64,000 nt of DNA, taken from positions 744,001-808,000 of the forward strand of contig JACKER010000007.1 of NCBI GenBank assembly GCA_020632925.1. Direction: 5' to 3'. Positions within the stretch are counted from its first letter, which is position 1; the number at the start of each line of letters is the position of its first letter. The notes under the pieces were generated by a model. It was not told the origin of the DNA and ran no database searches. It saw nothing but the letters and a program-made list of their open reading frames with translations. Positions 57,222 to 64,000 of this stretch are shown here, one piece after another. The translations under genes and the position numbers were made by a program. Origin of the DNA: Alphaproteobacteria bacterium. GTDB lineage: Bacteria > Myxococcota_A > UBA796 > GCA-2862545.

Positions 57222-58012
57222 TCGGGTTCGCCTTCGCGGCGATGGCGGCGCAGCGGGACGCCTGGCCGGCGCTGCCCGTGGAGCAACCGACGTGGGCGCC
57301 TCGCGGCTGGACGTTGGTGGAGGGCGGGTATCGGACGGTCGCCACGACGACCGCACCCGACCTGTGGACGCGACGGCGCCTGGGCGAGGCCGTCGTCCGC
57401 TACGGCTTCGCCCGCCGGGTGGAGCTGTGGGCCGCGTTCGCCGGGGGGACGGTCGAGCGGACCTTCACGAGCGGGTACGGCCTGGCGGCCCCCTCGTTCG
57501 GCGCTCGCTTCGGCCTGGCGCGCGGAGAGGCGCCCGCCCGCAGCGCCGACCTCGCCCTGGGCGTGATCTGCCCGTGGGAGACGGACACTGGCCTGTCGGT
57601 CGGTACCGGTGGCCTGTGGGCCGCGGCGGAGGGGCGACGCCAGCTCGGACCGTTCCGGCTGGACGGATCGCTCGCCGCTCGCTGGGAGGCGCCGGGGACC
57701 GTGGGTTGGGCAGCGGATCGGCACCTGGACCCGGCCGAGGTCGCGACCGGTGGGCTCGGCGCGCTGCTCCAGGTGGGGCCGCTCGCGCCCGGCGTGCGCC
57801 TGGAGGCGGCCTTCGTCGGTGGAGGTCGGATCGGCGATGTGGTCACGTCCGGGGGATGGCGGGTCTCGCTCGAGGCGACCGGCGTGGTGCAGCTCTCGCG
57901 CGGGCTCGCGATCACGGGCGCCCTCGGGGACGCGCTGGTCGACGACGCAGTGCTCGCGCCGGTCGACCTCGTGGGGCCGAGCGCCGCGCTGGGCCTGCGG
58001 ATCGCCCTGTGA
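57218..58012 (+). CDS. predicted beta-barrel envelope protein
   Basis: A 264-residue protein with a short leader (MIGFAFAAMAAQRD when GTG is read as Met). It is dominated by amphipathic strands: 'WTLVEGGYRTVATTTAPDLW', 'AVVRYGFARRVELWAAFAGGTVER', 'GLWAAAEGRRQLGPFRLDGSLAARWE', 'GVRLEAAFVGGG', 'GGWRVSLEATGVVQLSRGLAITGAL' and 'SAALGLRIAL'. It looks like a small outer-membrane barrel of the transporter/OMP type, with no family match recognised. It is joined by GTGA overlaps to the lipase before it and the 1001-residue protein after it. Confidence 0.72.
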   Translation: MIGFAFAAMAAQRDAWPALPVEQPTWAPRGWTLVEGGYRTVATTTAPDLWTRRRLGEAVVRYGFARRVELWAAFAGGTVERTFTSGYGLAAPSFGARFGLARGEAPARSADLALGVICPWETDTGLSVGTGGLWAAAEGRRQLGPFRLDGSLAARWEAPGTVGWAADRHLDPAEVATGGLGALLQVGPLAPGVRLEAAFVGGGRIGDVVTSGGWRVSLEATGVVQLSRGLAITGALGDALVDDAVLAPVDLVGPSAALGLRIAL

Positions 58013-61000
58013 TCGGTCTCCTCTGGTGCCTCGCGGCCGTCGCCGAGCCGCGCCGCGGCGACCACCACGACGCAGGCACGCGCTGGCACACCATCGAGAC
58101 GCGGTTCTTCCGCGTCCACTACGCCTCGCACGGTGGGCGCCACCCCCACGACGCGCGCGGCACGGCGGAGGAGGTGGCCGCGGTCGCCGACACGCTGCTG
58201 CTGCGCATGTCGGCCCACGTGGGCGCGGTCCCGCGCGGCCCGATCCACGTGGTCGTGACGGACGAGGCGGAGGGCATGACGGCGTGGACGATGACCGGCT
58301 GGGGCCTCATCGTGCTGTCGGCCGATCCGGGCGGCGAGGTCGCTCGCCTGCGGGGGCGGCTGGACTGGGTGCCCGACGCGCTGGCCCACGAGCTCGGTCA
58401 CCTCGTCGGTCACCGGCGAGCGAGCGCGCTGGCGATCAGCGGCAGCTACGGGTTCGAGGCGGACGCGACGGCCGAGGTGGGCGGTGCGGGGCTGTCCCTG
58501 GCGATCCCGGTGGGGCCGGACGAGCCGTACGGCTGGTCCGAGGGCGCGGCGGAGGCCTGGTCGGAGGGCATCGGCGTCAACCGCTGGGACGCCCGGCGCG
58601 AGGCTCGCCTGCGGACCGCGGCGCTCGAGGGGCGGCTGCTCGAGTGGGACGAGTGGCTGGTGTCGCTCGACAAGGACACCGGCGACGCCGAGCGGGCCTA
58701 CCAGCAGGGCTACGCCTTCGCTCGCTGGCTCGAGCGACGCTTCGGCGAGGACGTCTTCGCGCGGATGGCGGCGCTCTCCGCCGAGCGCTACCCGCTGGAC
58801 TGGGGGGCCGTGCTGCGGCGCGCGACGGGCGAGGAGCCCCGGTCGCTGTGGGCCGCCTGGCGCGCCGAGGTGACGGCGGAGGCGGTCACCTGGGAGGCGC
58901 GGGCGCGCGCTCGCGGCCTGACGGAGGGGCGCGAGGTCGAGAGCTGGCTCGGGGGATGGGACCCGGCGGGCGGCCTGTCCGCGCGCGACGCCTGGCTCTC
59001 GCGTTCCCGGCGCGACCGGGAGGAGGCGCGGGAGGCCACCGGCAGCTTCGACCTGTGGCCGTCGACCTCGGCGGACGGTCGCTGGTACGCCGAGGAGAAG
59101 GTGGGCTGGCTGCGGGTGGCGAGGGTGGACGAGGAGGACCTCCCGGGGCTGTCGGCGGACGCGGTGACCCCGCCCTCAGCCTGGATCCCCGCCGCGCGGG
59201 CCTCGGGCTACGCGTTCGTCCCGGGGCGGGACGCCGTGGTGGTGGCGGCGCCCGAGGACGCGCTGCGGGCGCGGCTCGCGCCCCGGCCCGCGGATCCGTG
59301 GACGCTCCTTTGGGTGGTGGACCTCGACACCCGCGTCGGCGTGGGCGGGAGGGTGACCGTGCTGCCCGACACGCGGGAGGACCTCCTCCGCCGCATGTGG
59401 CCCATCGAGGGGACGGAGCGGGCGCGGGATCCCGACGTGTCGCCCGACGGGCTGTGCGTGGTCTACCTCGTGCACCGCGACCGGCAGACGGACCTCGTGG
59501 TCAGCGGGCTCGACGGCACGGAGCGTCGCGTGGTCCGCACGTTCGAGGAGGGCGAGTGGGTCCAGGGGCCGTCGTTCTCGCCCGACGGTGCATCGGTCGT
59601 GGTCTCGGTGTTCGGCCGGGGCCGGGGCGACCTGTGGGTCGTGGACCTCGGGACGGGCGCCTGGCGCCGGCTCACCGACGACGCGCGCGACGAGCTCGAC
59701 CCGGTGTGGACCGAGGCCGGCGTGTGGACCGCGGTCGAGGGCGACGGCGCCTGGGACGTCGTGCGGTTCGACCCCGCCACGGGCGAGGGGACGCGCGCCA
59801 CGCGCGTGGTCGGGTCCGCGGACACGCCCTGGGTCACCCCCTCGGGGCACCTGCTCTACGCCGAGGGCGGCGCGCACGGGAAGAAGGCGACGGTGCTCCG
59901 CGCGGGCGACCTGCTGCTCGCGCCCGACGAGCCGATCGAGCTCCCGGCGCCCGTCGACCTGCCGCGCACCACGCCCGCCGAGCCCCACCGCTACCGCCCG
60001 CTGGCGAGCCTGCTCGTGCCCGCCGTGGGCCCCCTGGCCCGAGTGGACGTGTCGCCCGGAGCGGTGGTGCCCGCCGCCGGCGGCTGGCTCCGCGCCTCCG
60101 ACGCCGCCGAGCTGTTCGAGCTCTCCACGTTCGGCCTGCTGGGATCGACCTCGCTGGGCGACGCGATCCTGGCGTGGCGGGGGCTGCCGCCCGAGCTCGA
60201 GCTGGAGGTCGCGGGTGCCTGGTCCCCCTCGCTCGCCGCGTCGGTCGGGAGCGCTTCGCTCACGGCGGGCTTCCGGTGGACGGACCAGGTGCGCCTCGAG
60301 CTGGGCCCCGAGCGGGTCGCGAGCCGTGGCGGGCTCTGGCCGGACACCACGGGACTGCGTGTGGTCGGCGCCGTCCGGGCAGGGGACGGACCCGACGGTG
60401 ACCCCGGGTACCTGGGGAGGTGGGCCGACCTGGTGGGCACCGTGGGGACCAGCGACTCCGAGGGGACGGTCACGACCTGGGGCCGGGGGGAGATCGAGCT
60501 CGGCGCCGGCCTGCCCATCGACCTGTCCTCGGGCCCGCTGTCCGAGCAGGCACACACGCTGACGCTCGAGGTGGTCGCGGGGGTGACCAGCACGGACGTG
60601 CCCTCGGCGGAGGAGCTCGTGGCGGGCGGCGACCTGCCGAACGCGCTGCGGGCGCTGTCGCTCGAGAGCAGCGCGCCGATGCCCGGCTACGCTCCCTTCG
60701 CGCTGCGCGGCGAGCAGCGGGTCGTCGCGTCCGCCCGCTACGAGGTCCCGCTGGTCAGCCGTTGGCGGACGCAGGCCGGTCCGCTCTACCTCCGCGCGGT
60801 GTCGCTCGTCGTCGGGGGAGACGCCGGCAACGCCTGGGACGCGGGCTGGTCCGCCACCACCGGCGCCCTGGTGCTCGCGGACGCCACAGCAGAGCTCCGC
60901 TGGTGGACGATGCTGCTCGACGCGCGCTGGGACGGGGGCCTGCGGGTCGCCGTACCCTTCGACGAGCCCGAGTCCCCTCGGCTGGCCCTGTCGCTGGGCG

Positions 61001-61014
61001 CCGGCTTCCGATGA
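58009..61014 (+). CDS. gluzincin-like metallopeptidase with TolB-type propeller and C-terminal barrel
   Basis: A 1001-residue exported protein. The leader MIGLLWCLAAVAEP (GTG start) is followed by a peptidase-MA-like domain (about 20-330) with HELGH near residue 127 and a downstream Glu in 'GWSEGAAEAWSEG', as in gluzincins. A propeller region (about 345-650) carries TolB-type blades ('DVSPDGLCVVYLVHRDRQTDLVV', 'SFSPDGASVVVSVFGRGRGDLWVVDL'). The C-terminal part (about 690-1001) shows strands that fit an Omp85/surface-antigen barrel ('RVVASARYEVPLVSRWRTQAGPLYLRAVSLVVGGD', 'LRVAVPFDEPESPRLALSLGAGF'). This order of domains is known in Bacteroidota and Myxococcota proteins but uncharacterised. GTGA overlap with the preceding gene. 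Confidence 0.87.
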   Translation: MIGLLWCLAAVAEPRRGDHHDAGTRWHTIETRFFRVHYASHGGRHPHDARGTAEEVAAVADTLLLRMSAHVGAVPRGPIHVVVTDEAEGMTAWTMTGWGLIVLSADPGGEVARLRGRLDWVPDALAHELGHLVGHRRASALAISGSYGFEADATAEVGGAGLSLAIPVGPDEPYGWSEGAAEAWSEGIGVNRWDARREARLRTAALEGRLLEWDEWLVSLDKDTGDAERAYQQGYAFARWLERRFGEDVFARMAALSAERYPLDWGAVLRRATGEEPRSLWAAWRAEVTAEAVTWEARARARGLTEGREVESWLGGWDPAGGLSARDAWLSRSRRDREEAREATGSFDLWPSTSADGRWYAEEKVGWLRVARVDEEDLPGLSADAVTPPSAWIPAARASGYAFVPGRDAVVVAAPEDALRARLAPRPADPWTLLWVVDLDTRVGVGGRVTVLPDTREDLLRRMWPIEGTERARDPDVSPDGLCVVYLVHRDRQTDLVVSGLDGTERRVVRTFEEGEWVQGPSFSPDGASVVVSVFGRGRGDLWVVDLGTGAWRRLTDDARDELDPVWTEAGVWTAVEGDGAWDVVRFDPATGEGTRATRVVGSADTPWVTPSGHLLYAEGGAHGKKATVLRAGDLLLAPDEPIELPAPVDLPRTTPAEPHRYRPLASLLVPAVGPLARVDVSPGAVVPAAGGWLRASDAAELFELSTFGLLGSTSLGDAILAWRGLPPELELEVAGAWSPSLAASVGSASLTAGFRWTDQVRLELGPERVASRGGLWPDTTGLRVVGAVRAGDGPDGDPGYLGRWADLVGTVGTSDSEGTVTTWGRGEIELGAGLPIDLSSGPLSEQAHTLTLEVVAGVTSTDVPSAEELVAGGDLPNALRALSLESSAPMPGYAPFALRGEQRVVASARYEVPLVSRWRTQAGPLYLRAVSLVVGGDAGNAWDAGWSATTGALVLADATAELRWWTMLLDARWDGGLRVAVPFDEPESPRLALSLGAGFR

Positions 61015-61017
61015 CGC

Positions 61018-61410
61018 TCAGATCTCTTCGATGTACCCGGCGACGTCGGGGTTCTTCACCATCGTGAGGCCCACGATGCCGAGGATGGGCGACACGAAGT
61101 CACCGAGGAGGACCGCCGCGATCTGGGCGAAGGGGAGGTAGGGGAGAATGCCCTTGACCGGCTGGGGGTTGGCCATCAGCGCGATGCCGAGGCCGAGCTC
61201 CACCATGCCCAGCGGGATGATGAGCATCGAGACGAACCCACACACGCCGCCGACCGGGCACATGCCGCAGGTCAGCACCCCGCTGCAGACGGTGCCGCCG
61301 ATGCTCCAGACCATGGAGCCCATCGCCCAGCCCATCGTCATGTTGACCATTCCACCGATGATGTTGGCGATGCCCAGCGTCTTGAGCTGTTCCGGCGGTG
61401 CGGGGTCCAA
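61018..61410 (-). CDS. Cys-rich small membrane protein
   Basis: A 130-residue protein with TTG start at 61410 (GGAG five bases upstream decides this start). It has about three hydrophobic segments. The first is Gly/Met-rich ('LGIANIIGGMVNMTMGWAMGSMVWSIGG'). The middle one has four Cys ('VCSGVLTCGMCPVGGVCGFVSM'), and the C-terminal part is 'FAQIAAVLLGDFVSPILGIVGLTMV'. The Cys cluster could bind metal or form disulfides. No family was recognised. It converges on the 1001-residue protein with a 3-base gap. The 168-base region to the sigma-factor gene is the largest intergenic gap here and shows only GACAAT at 61513 as a weak -10. Confidence 0.7.
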   Translation of the reverse strand: MDPAPPEQLKTLGIANIIGGMVNMTMGWAMGSMVWSIGGTVCSGVLTCGMCPVGGVCGFVSMLIIPLGMVELGLGIALMANPQPVKGILPYLPFAQIAAVLLGDFVSPILGIVGLTMVKNPDVAGYIEEI

Positions 61411-61578
61411 GTCGTCTCCATGGCGGCGTGGCCGTCGCGGGATGTCACGATCTGTCTGGTCGCAGACGGACCCAGTAACCGAAAAGGAATGCGCGACGAC
61501 TGTCGGATGGGAGACAATCACGCTGAAGGATCCGAACCGTCTTCCACGTAGGACGAACGGACCCCAGGGGAGGAACCG

Positions 61579-62568
61579 ATGACCAACAAGCGGCTGGAGC
61601 GGCGCGGTCGGTGGACCGCCGAGCAGGAGCGACAGGTCGGCCGCGAGATTCGCGACGCGGAGGCCCGCGCCCTGCAGGCGATTCGTGGCATCCCCGAGGC
61701 GGACGAGATCCTGGGGACCCGACCCCGGCGGACCGAGCGCACCCGTGCCGGAGAGGTCAGTCGACTCGAGCAGGCCATCCACGAGGTGTGGCTGGCGAGC
61801 AAGGGCCGCCCGGACCTGAAGGAGCGGGCCCGCGCCGCGCGCCACGCGTGGGAGGAGGCCGAAGCGCTCCGCTGGAACCTCGCGATGTCGGGTCGCCGCA
61901 TCGCCTACGGTGAGGCCCGCAAGCTCGCTGGGCCCTTCATGGACGAGGCGGACCTCGTGCAGGAGGGCTTCATCGGGTTGCTGCGCGCCGCGAAGCGCTT
62001 CGACCCCGAGCGCGCCATCCGCTTCAGCACGTACGCCCGCTGGTGGGTCCGCGCCCAGATGACGCGCGCCATCGACCACCACGGTCGCCCGGTGCGCCTG
62101 CCCGGCGGCGCGGTCGAGCAGACGCGGAACCTGCGCAAGGTCATCCAGGAGTACGAGCTGGCCGGCGCGGAGTACACGGTCGCGGATCTCGCCCGCGAGG
62201 TCGGGATCGATGAGCGCCGGGCGCGCTTCCTGCTCGCCCAGGGCAAGACCGTCTCCATCGACGAGCCCGTCGAGGAGGGCCCGCGCCAGCGCACGCTCGA
62301 CCACTTCCTCGAGGACGAGGAGGCGGTCCAGCCCGAGGACGAGGCGATCCGCGTCCAGGAGCTCGAGCGTCTGCGCGAGGCCTTCGGCGCCCTCTCCGAG
62401 CGTCACCAGCACGTGATCGCGCGCCGATACGGCCTGGATGACGACCGCTTCCGCACGCTGTCCGAGGTGGGTGAGACGCTGAACCTCTCCCGTGAGCGCG
62501 TCCGCCAGATCGAGCGCGAGGCCCTCGGCCGCCTCAAGGACGGCGAGATCCGCAACAAGGTCGCCTGA
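61579..62568 (+). CDS. sigma-70-family RNA polymerase sigma factor
   Basis: A 329-residue alternative sigma factor. Region 2 (about 115-180) has 'LVQEGFIGLLRAAKRFDPERAIRFSTYARWWVRAQMTRAI', the conserved core-binding and -10-recognition helices. Region 3 is about 190-230. Region 4 (about 260-325) has 'LSERHQHVIARRYGLDD' and the HTH 'TLSEVGETLNLSRERVRQIEREALGRLK'. An N-terminal helical extension of about 100 residues (Arg/Glu-rich) is longer than in RpoH (about 285 residues). Overall it is RpoH/RpoS-like, so a stress or stage-specific role is likely, but which set of genes it serves is unknown. GGGGAGGAACCG precedes the ATG. Confidence 0.95.
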   Translation: MTNKRLERRGRWTAEQERQVGREIRDAEARALQAIRGIPEADEILGTRPRRTERTRAGEVSRLEQAIHEVWLASKGRPDLKERARAARHAWEEAEALRWNLAMSGRRIAYGEARKLAGPFMDEADLVQEGFIGLLRAAKRFDPERAIRFSTYARWWVRAQMTRAIDHHGRPVRLPGGAVEQTRNLRKVIQEYELAGAEYTVADLAREVGIDERRARFLLAQGKTVSIDEPVEEGPRQRTLDHFLEDEEAVQPEDEAIRVQELERLREAFGALSERHQHVIARRYGLDDDRFRTLSEVGETLNLSRERVRQIEREALGRLKDGEIRNKVA

Positions 62569-62578
62569 TCGGTGGACC

Positions 62579-63238
62579 TCAGGGCAGCCGGGCGGCGAGG
62601 AACGCTCGCAGCCCGCGCAGCTCCTCGGCGCAGACCTCGTGACCCATGGACCACTCGTGCCACTCGGCCTGCAGCCCGAGCTGGCGCACCCGCTCGTAGG
62701 CGTGGCGGCCGCCCGCGTGGGGGACGACCTCGTCGTTCGTCCCGTGCCCGAACCAGAGCGGGACCGAGCGGTCGCCGAGCTCGTGCTCCAGCCGATCCTC
62801 GAGCACGAGGTACCCGGAGAGGACGAGGAGCCCCGCCAGCGGCTCCCGCCGACGCAGCCCGACGTACAGCGTCATGGCGGCGCCCTGCGAGAAGCCGGCG
62901 AGCACGATCCGCGACGCTGGCGTGCCCGCCGCGATCTCGCGCGCGATCAGGTCCTCCACGATCGCGGCGGACGCCACCACGTCCTCGGCGCACTCCCGCT
63001 CGGGGACCCGGTCCATGGAGCGGATGTCGTACCAGCTCGGCATCTCGTACCCGGCGTTGATCGTGACCGGGCGGATCGGCGCGTGCGGGAACACCATGCG
63101 GATCCCGGGCAGGCCGAGGCGGGGCGCGAGGGGCGCGAAGTCGAAGCCGTCGGCGCCGAGCCCGTGCAACCAGATCACGCAGCCCTTCACGGGGCCGGCG
63201 GGGACGTGTTCGACGGTGGGTAGCGAAGGAGGACGCAT
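62579..63238 (-). CDS. carboxylesterase/acyl-protein-thioesterase-type hydrolase
   Basis: A 219-residue serine esterase of the phospholipase/carboxylesterase family: 'CVIWLHGLGADGFDFAPLAPRLGLPG', 'VFPHAPIRPVTINAGYEMPSWYDI', nucleophile 'LAGFSQGAAM', Asp in 'GTNDEVVP' and His in 'MGHEVCAEE'. Motifs and length match the LYPLA/EstB group. The ATG at 63238 was chosen; earlier in-frame starts give an Arg-rich extension. No SD is visible, but TAGACG on the minus strand ends seven bases before the ATG, so a leaderless mRNA is possible. It is convergent with the sigma-factor gene, 10 bases apart. Confidence 0.92.
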   Translation of the reverse strand: MRPPSLPTVEHVPAGPVKGCVIWLHGLGADGFDFAPLAPRLGLPGIRMVFPHAPIRPVTINAGYEMPSWYDIRSMDRVPERECAEDVVASAAIVEDLIAREIAAGTPASRIVLAGFSQGAAMTLYVGLRRREPLAGLLVLSGYLVLEDRLEHELGDRSVPLWFGHGTNDEVVPHAGGRHAYERVRQLGLQAEWHEWSMGHEVCAEELRGLRAFLAARLP

Positions 63239-63294
63239 CCGGTGTCGTCTAGCGTGAGGTCGGTCGGATGTCGCGATCGCGGGTCGCGTCCGGC

Positions 63295-63300
63295 TACTGT
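63295..63300 (+). promoter_or_regulatory. candidate -10 box TACTGT
   Basis: TACTGT, preceded by GGC, lies 15 bases before the lipoprotein ATG, with GGAGGAG between. Confidence 0.35.
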
Positions 63301-63315
63301 CCCCGTGGAGGAGTG

Positions 63316-64000
63316 ATGTCGTCTCGTCTCGTGGCCCTGACCGTCGCGTTGGGTGCATGCACCACGACCGAACCGCTCACGGTGGAGCACCGCTCGGTGC
63401 TGTCGTACCGGACGCTCGGGATCGCGCTGGATCACGACGGGATCCGCGGCCACGCCGGCATGGCGGGCACGACCTGCGACTTCGGCACCCGCATGGGCGC
63501 GGTGGACGCGGACTACGACTTCGAGGGGCAGCACGACACCGTGACCGACGGCACGGACGGCCCGGACGGGTTCACCACCGTGGTCGTGACCGGCGGTGGC
63601 GTCCACGTCGTGCGTCCGGACGATGGCGACGTGGTGGACGTGCTCGTGGGCTCGCCCGATCACGGGGTGCTCGTGGGTGAGGCCGACGTCGTCGTGATCG
63701 GCGGCGGCGTGGACGGTGGCGGGGACGGTGGGACGGAGGCTCCCCCGGGCGACGACGGCGGCTGCAACGCCGGCTACTTCCACGTGGGCAAGCTCAAGGC
63801 CTGGTCCGTGCTGGAGCTGCCGGAGGCGGCGTGCGATCGGGACGCGGAGGTGAGCAGCGATCACCGCGAGCGCGTCTATGTCGCCACGCCGGACGGGGTC
63901 GTGGTGGTCGCGCCCGACGGGTGGTCCCGCATCGACGCCACGGGCGATCTCGTCGCCTGGGACGCGGCGGCGGACGTGCTCTACCTCGCGAACGCGGGCG
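63316..64000 (+). CDS. lipoprotein with Gly/Asp-rich strands (continues beyond window)
   Basis: The first 228 codons of an exported lipoprotein, lipobox 'VALGAC' after 14 residues, then a Thr linker. The body is beta-rich with repeated Val-Val/Asp-Gly strands ('GFTTVVVTGGGVHVVRPDDGDVVDVLVGSP', 'RVYVATPDGVVVVAPDGW', 'GDLVAWDAAADVLYLANAG'), consistent with a WD/PQQ-like propeller. It has a Gly/Asp linker near residues 130-150. GGAGGAG lies two bases before the ATG. The gene is open at the right edge, so length and C-terminus are unknown. Confidence 0.8.
   Translation, partial: MSSRLVALTVALGACTTTEPLTVEHRSVLSYRTLGIALDHDGIRGHAGMAGTTCDFGTRMGAVDADYDFEGQHDTVTDGTDGPDGFTTVVVTGGGVHVVRPDDGDVVDVLVGSPDHGVLVGEADVVVIGGGVDGGGDGGTEAPPGDDGGCNAGYFHVGKLKAWSVLELPEAACDRDAEVSSDHRERVYVATPDGVVVVAPDGWSRIDATGDLVAWDAAADVLYLANAG

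Noticed and set aside
1..64000. Mobile element, prophage or integration scar
   Set aside because: No transposase, integrase, terminal inverted repeats, tRNA gene or obvious composition break was seen on either strand.

Overview
This window looks like chromosomal DNA of a very GC-rich, Gram-negative, probably Myxococcota-type (old Deltaproteobacteria) bacterium. Supporting signs are the strong G/C third-position bias, almost no non-coding DNA, many lipoproteins with Asp/Thr/Ser/Gly linkers, a MopE-type Asp-rich motif, a Pro-rich AgmX/TonB-like protein, a Ser/Thr kinase fused to a STAND ATPase and TPRs, and very heme-rich cytochromes. The taxonomic assignment is inference. No rRNA, tRNA, CRISPR array, insertion sequence or prophage was found, and no gap between genes exceeds 170 bases.

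Layout. 1-3223 (minus): the start of uracil-DNA glycosylase, a TPR protein, a lone BoxB-type benzoyl-CoA epoxidase and a CBS-pair protein. 3276-5678: secreted S9-family peptidase. 5823-18556: a redox island of two convergent operons. The plus-strand operon holds a surface lipoprotein with 35 candidate heme sites, a membrane b-type cytochrome and a membrane-anchored FAD/Fe-S oxidoreductase. The minus-strand operons hold a 27-heme cytochrome coupled to a predicted beta-barrel, and a tandem di-heme peroxidase-like lipoprotein coupled to a five-heme lipoprotein. Together they carry 71 candidate heme-attachment motifs in under 13 kb and could form a route between the inner membrane and the cell exterior.

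18624-33313: lipoproteins, a metzincin-like protein, a FadL-type porin, a CBM9-like protein, a class A PBP, and a kinase-ATPase-TPR regulator. 33320-41196: a membrane protein with a spermidine-synthase-like core, DUF427, a LuxR regulator with an alpha/beta hydrolase, a MopE/beta-helix protein and a Pro-rich AgmX/TonB-like protein. 41229-47820: a complete MacA-MacB-TolC efflux set transcribed divergently from a shared control region, with an OmpR/PhoB-type two-component system on the TolC side. The shared region carries a well-ordered 11-bp-spaced repeat operator. 47793-55007: small membrane proteins, a DUF6091 solute-binding protein with a lipoprotein, a phytoene-dehydrogenase-like flavoprotein and a short Hsp70-like protein. 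55141-61014: a translationally coupled four-gene operon (TPR, lipase, barrel, metallopeptidase/propeller/barrel). 61018-64000: a Cys-rich membrane protein, a sigma-70-family factor, an esterase and a lipoprotein that runs off the window.

Global traits: neighbouring genes are joined at least 14 times by GTGA or TGATG stop/start overlaps. Candidate -10 boxes of the form (G)GTACnCT recur upstream of starts, and in several divergent gaps the same GTAC core serves both strands. Signal peptides are strikingly short and lack Lys/Arg. A few genes appear to be leaderless or to use ATC or CTG starts.
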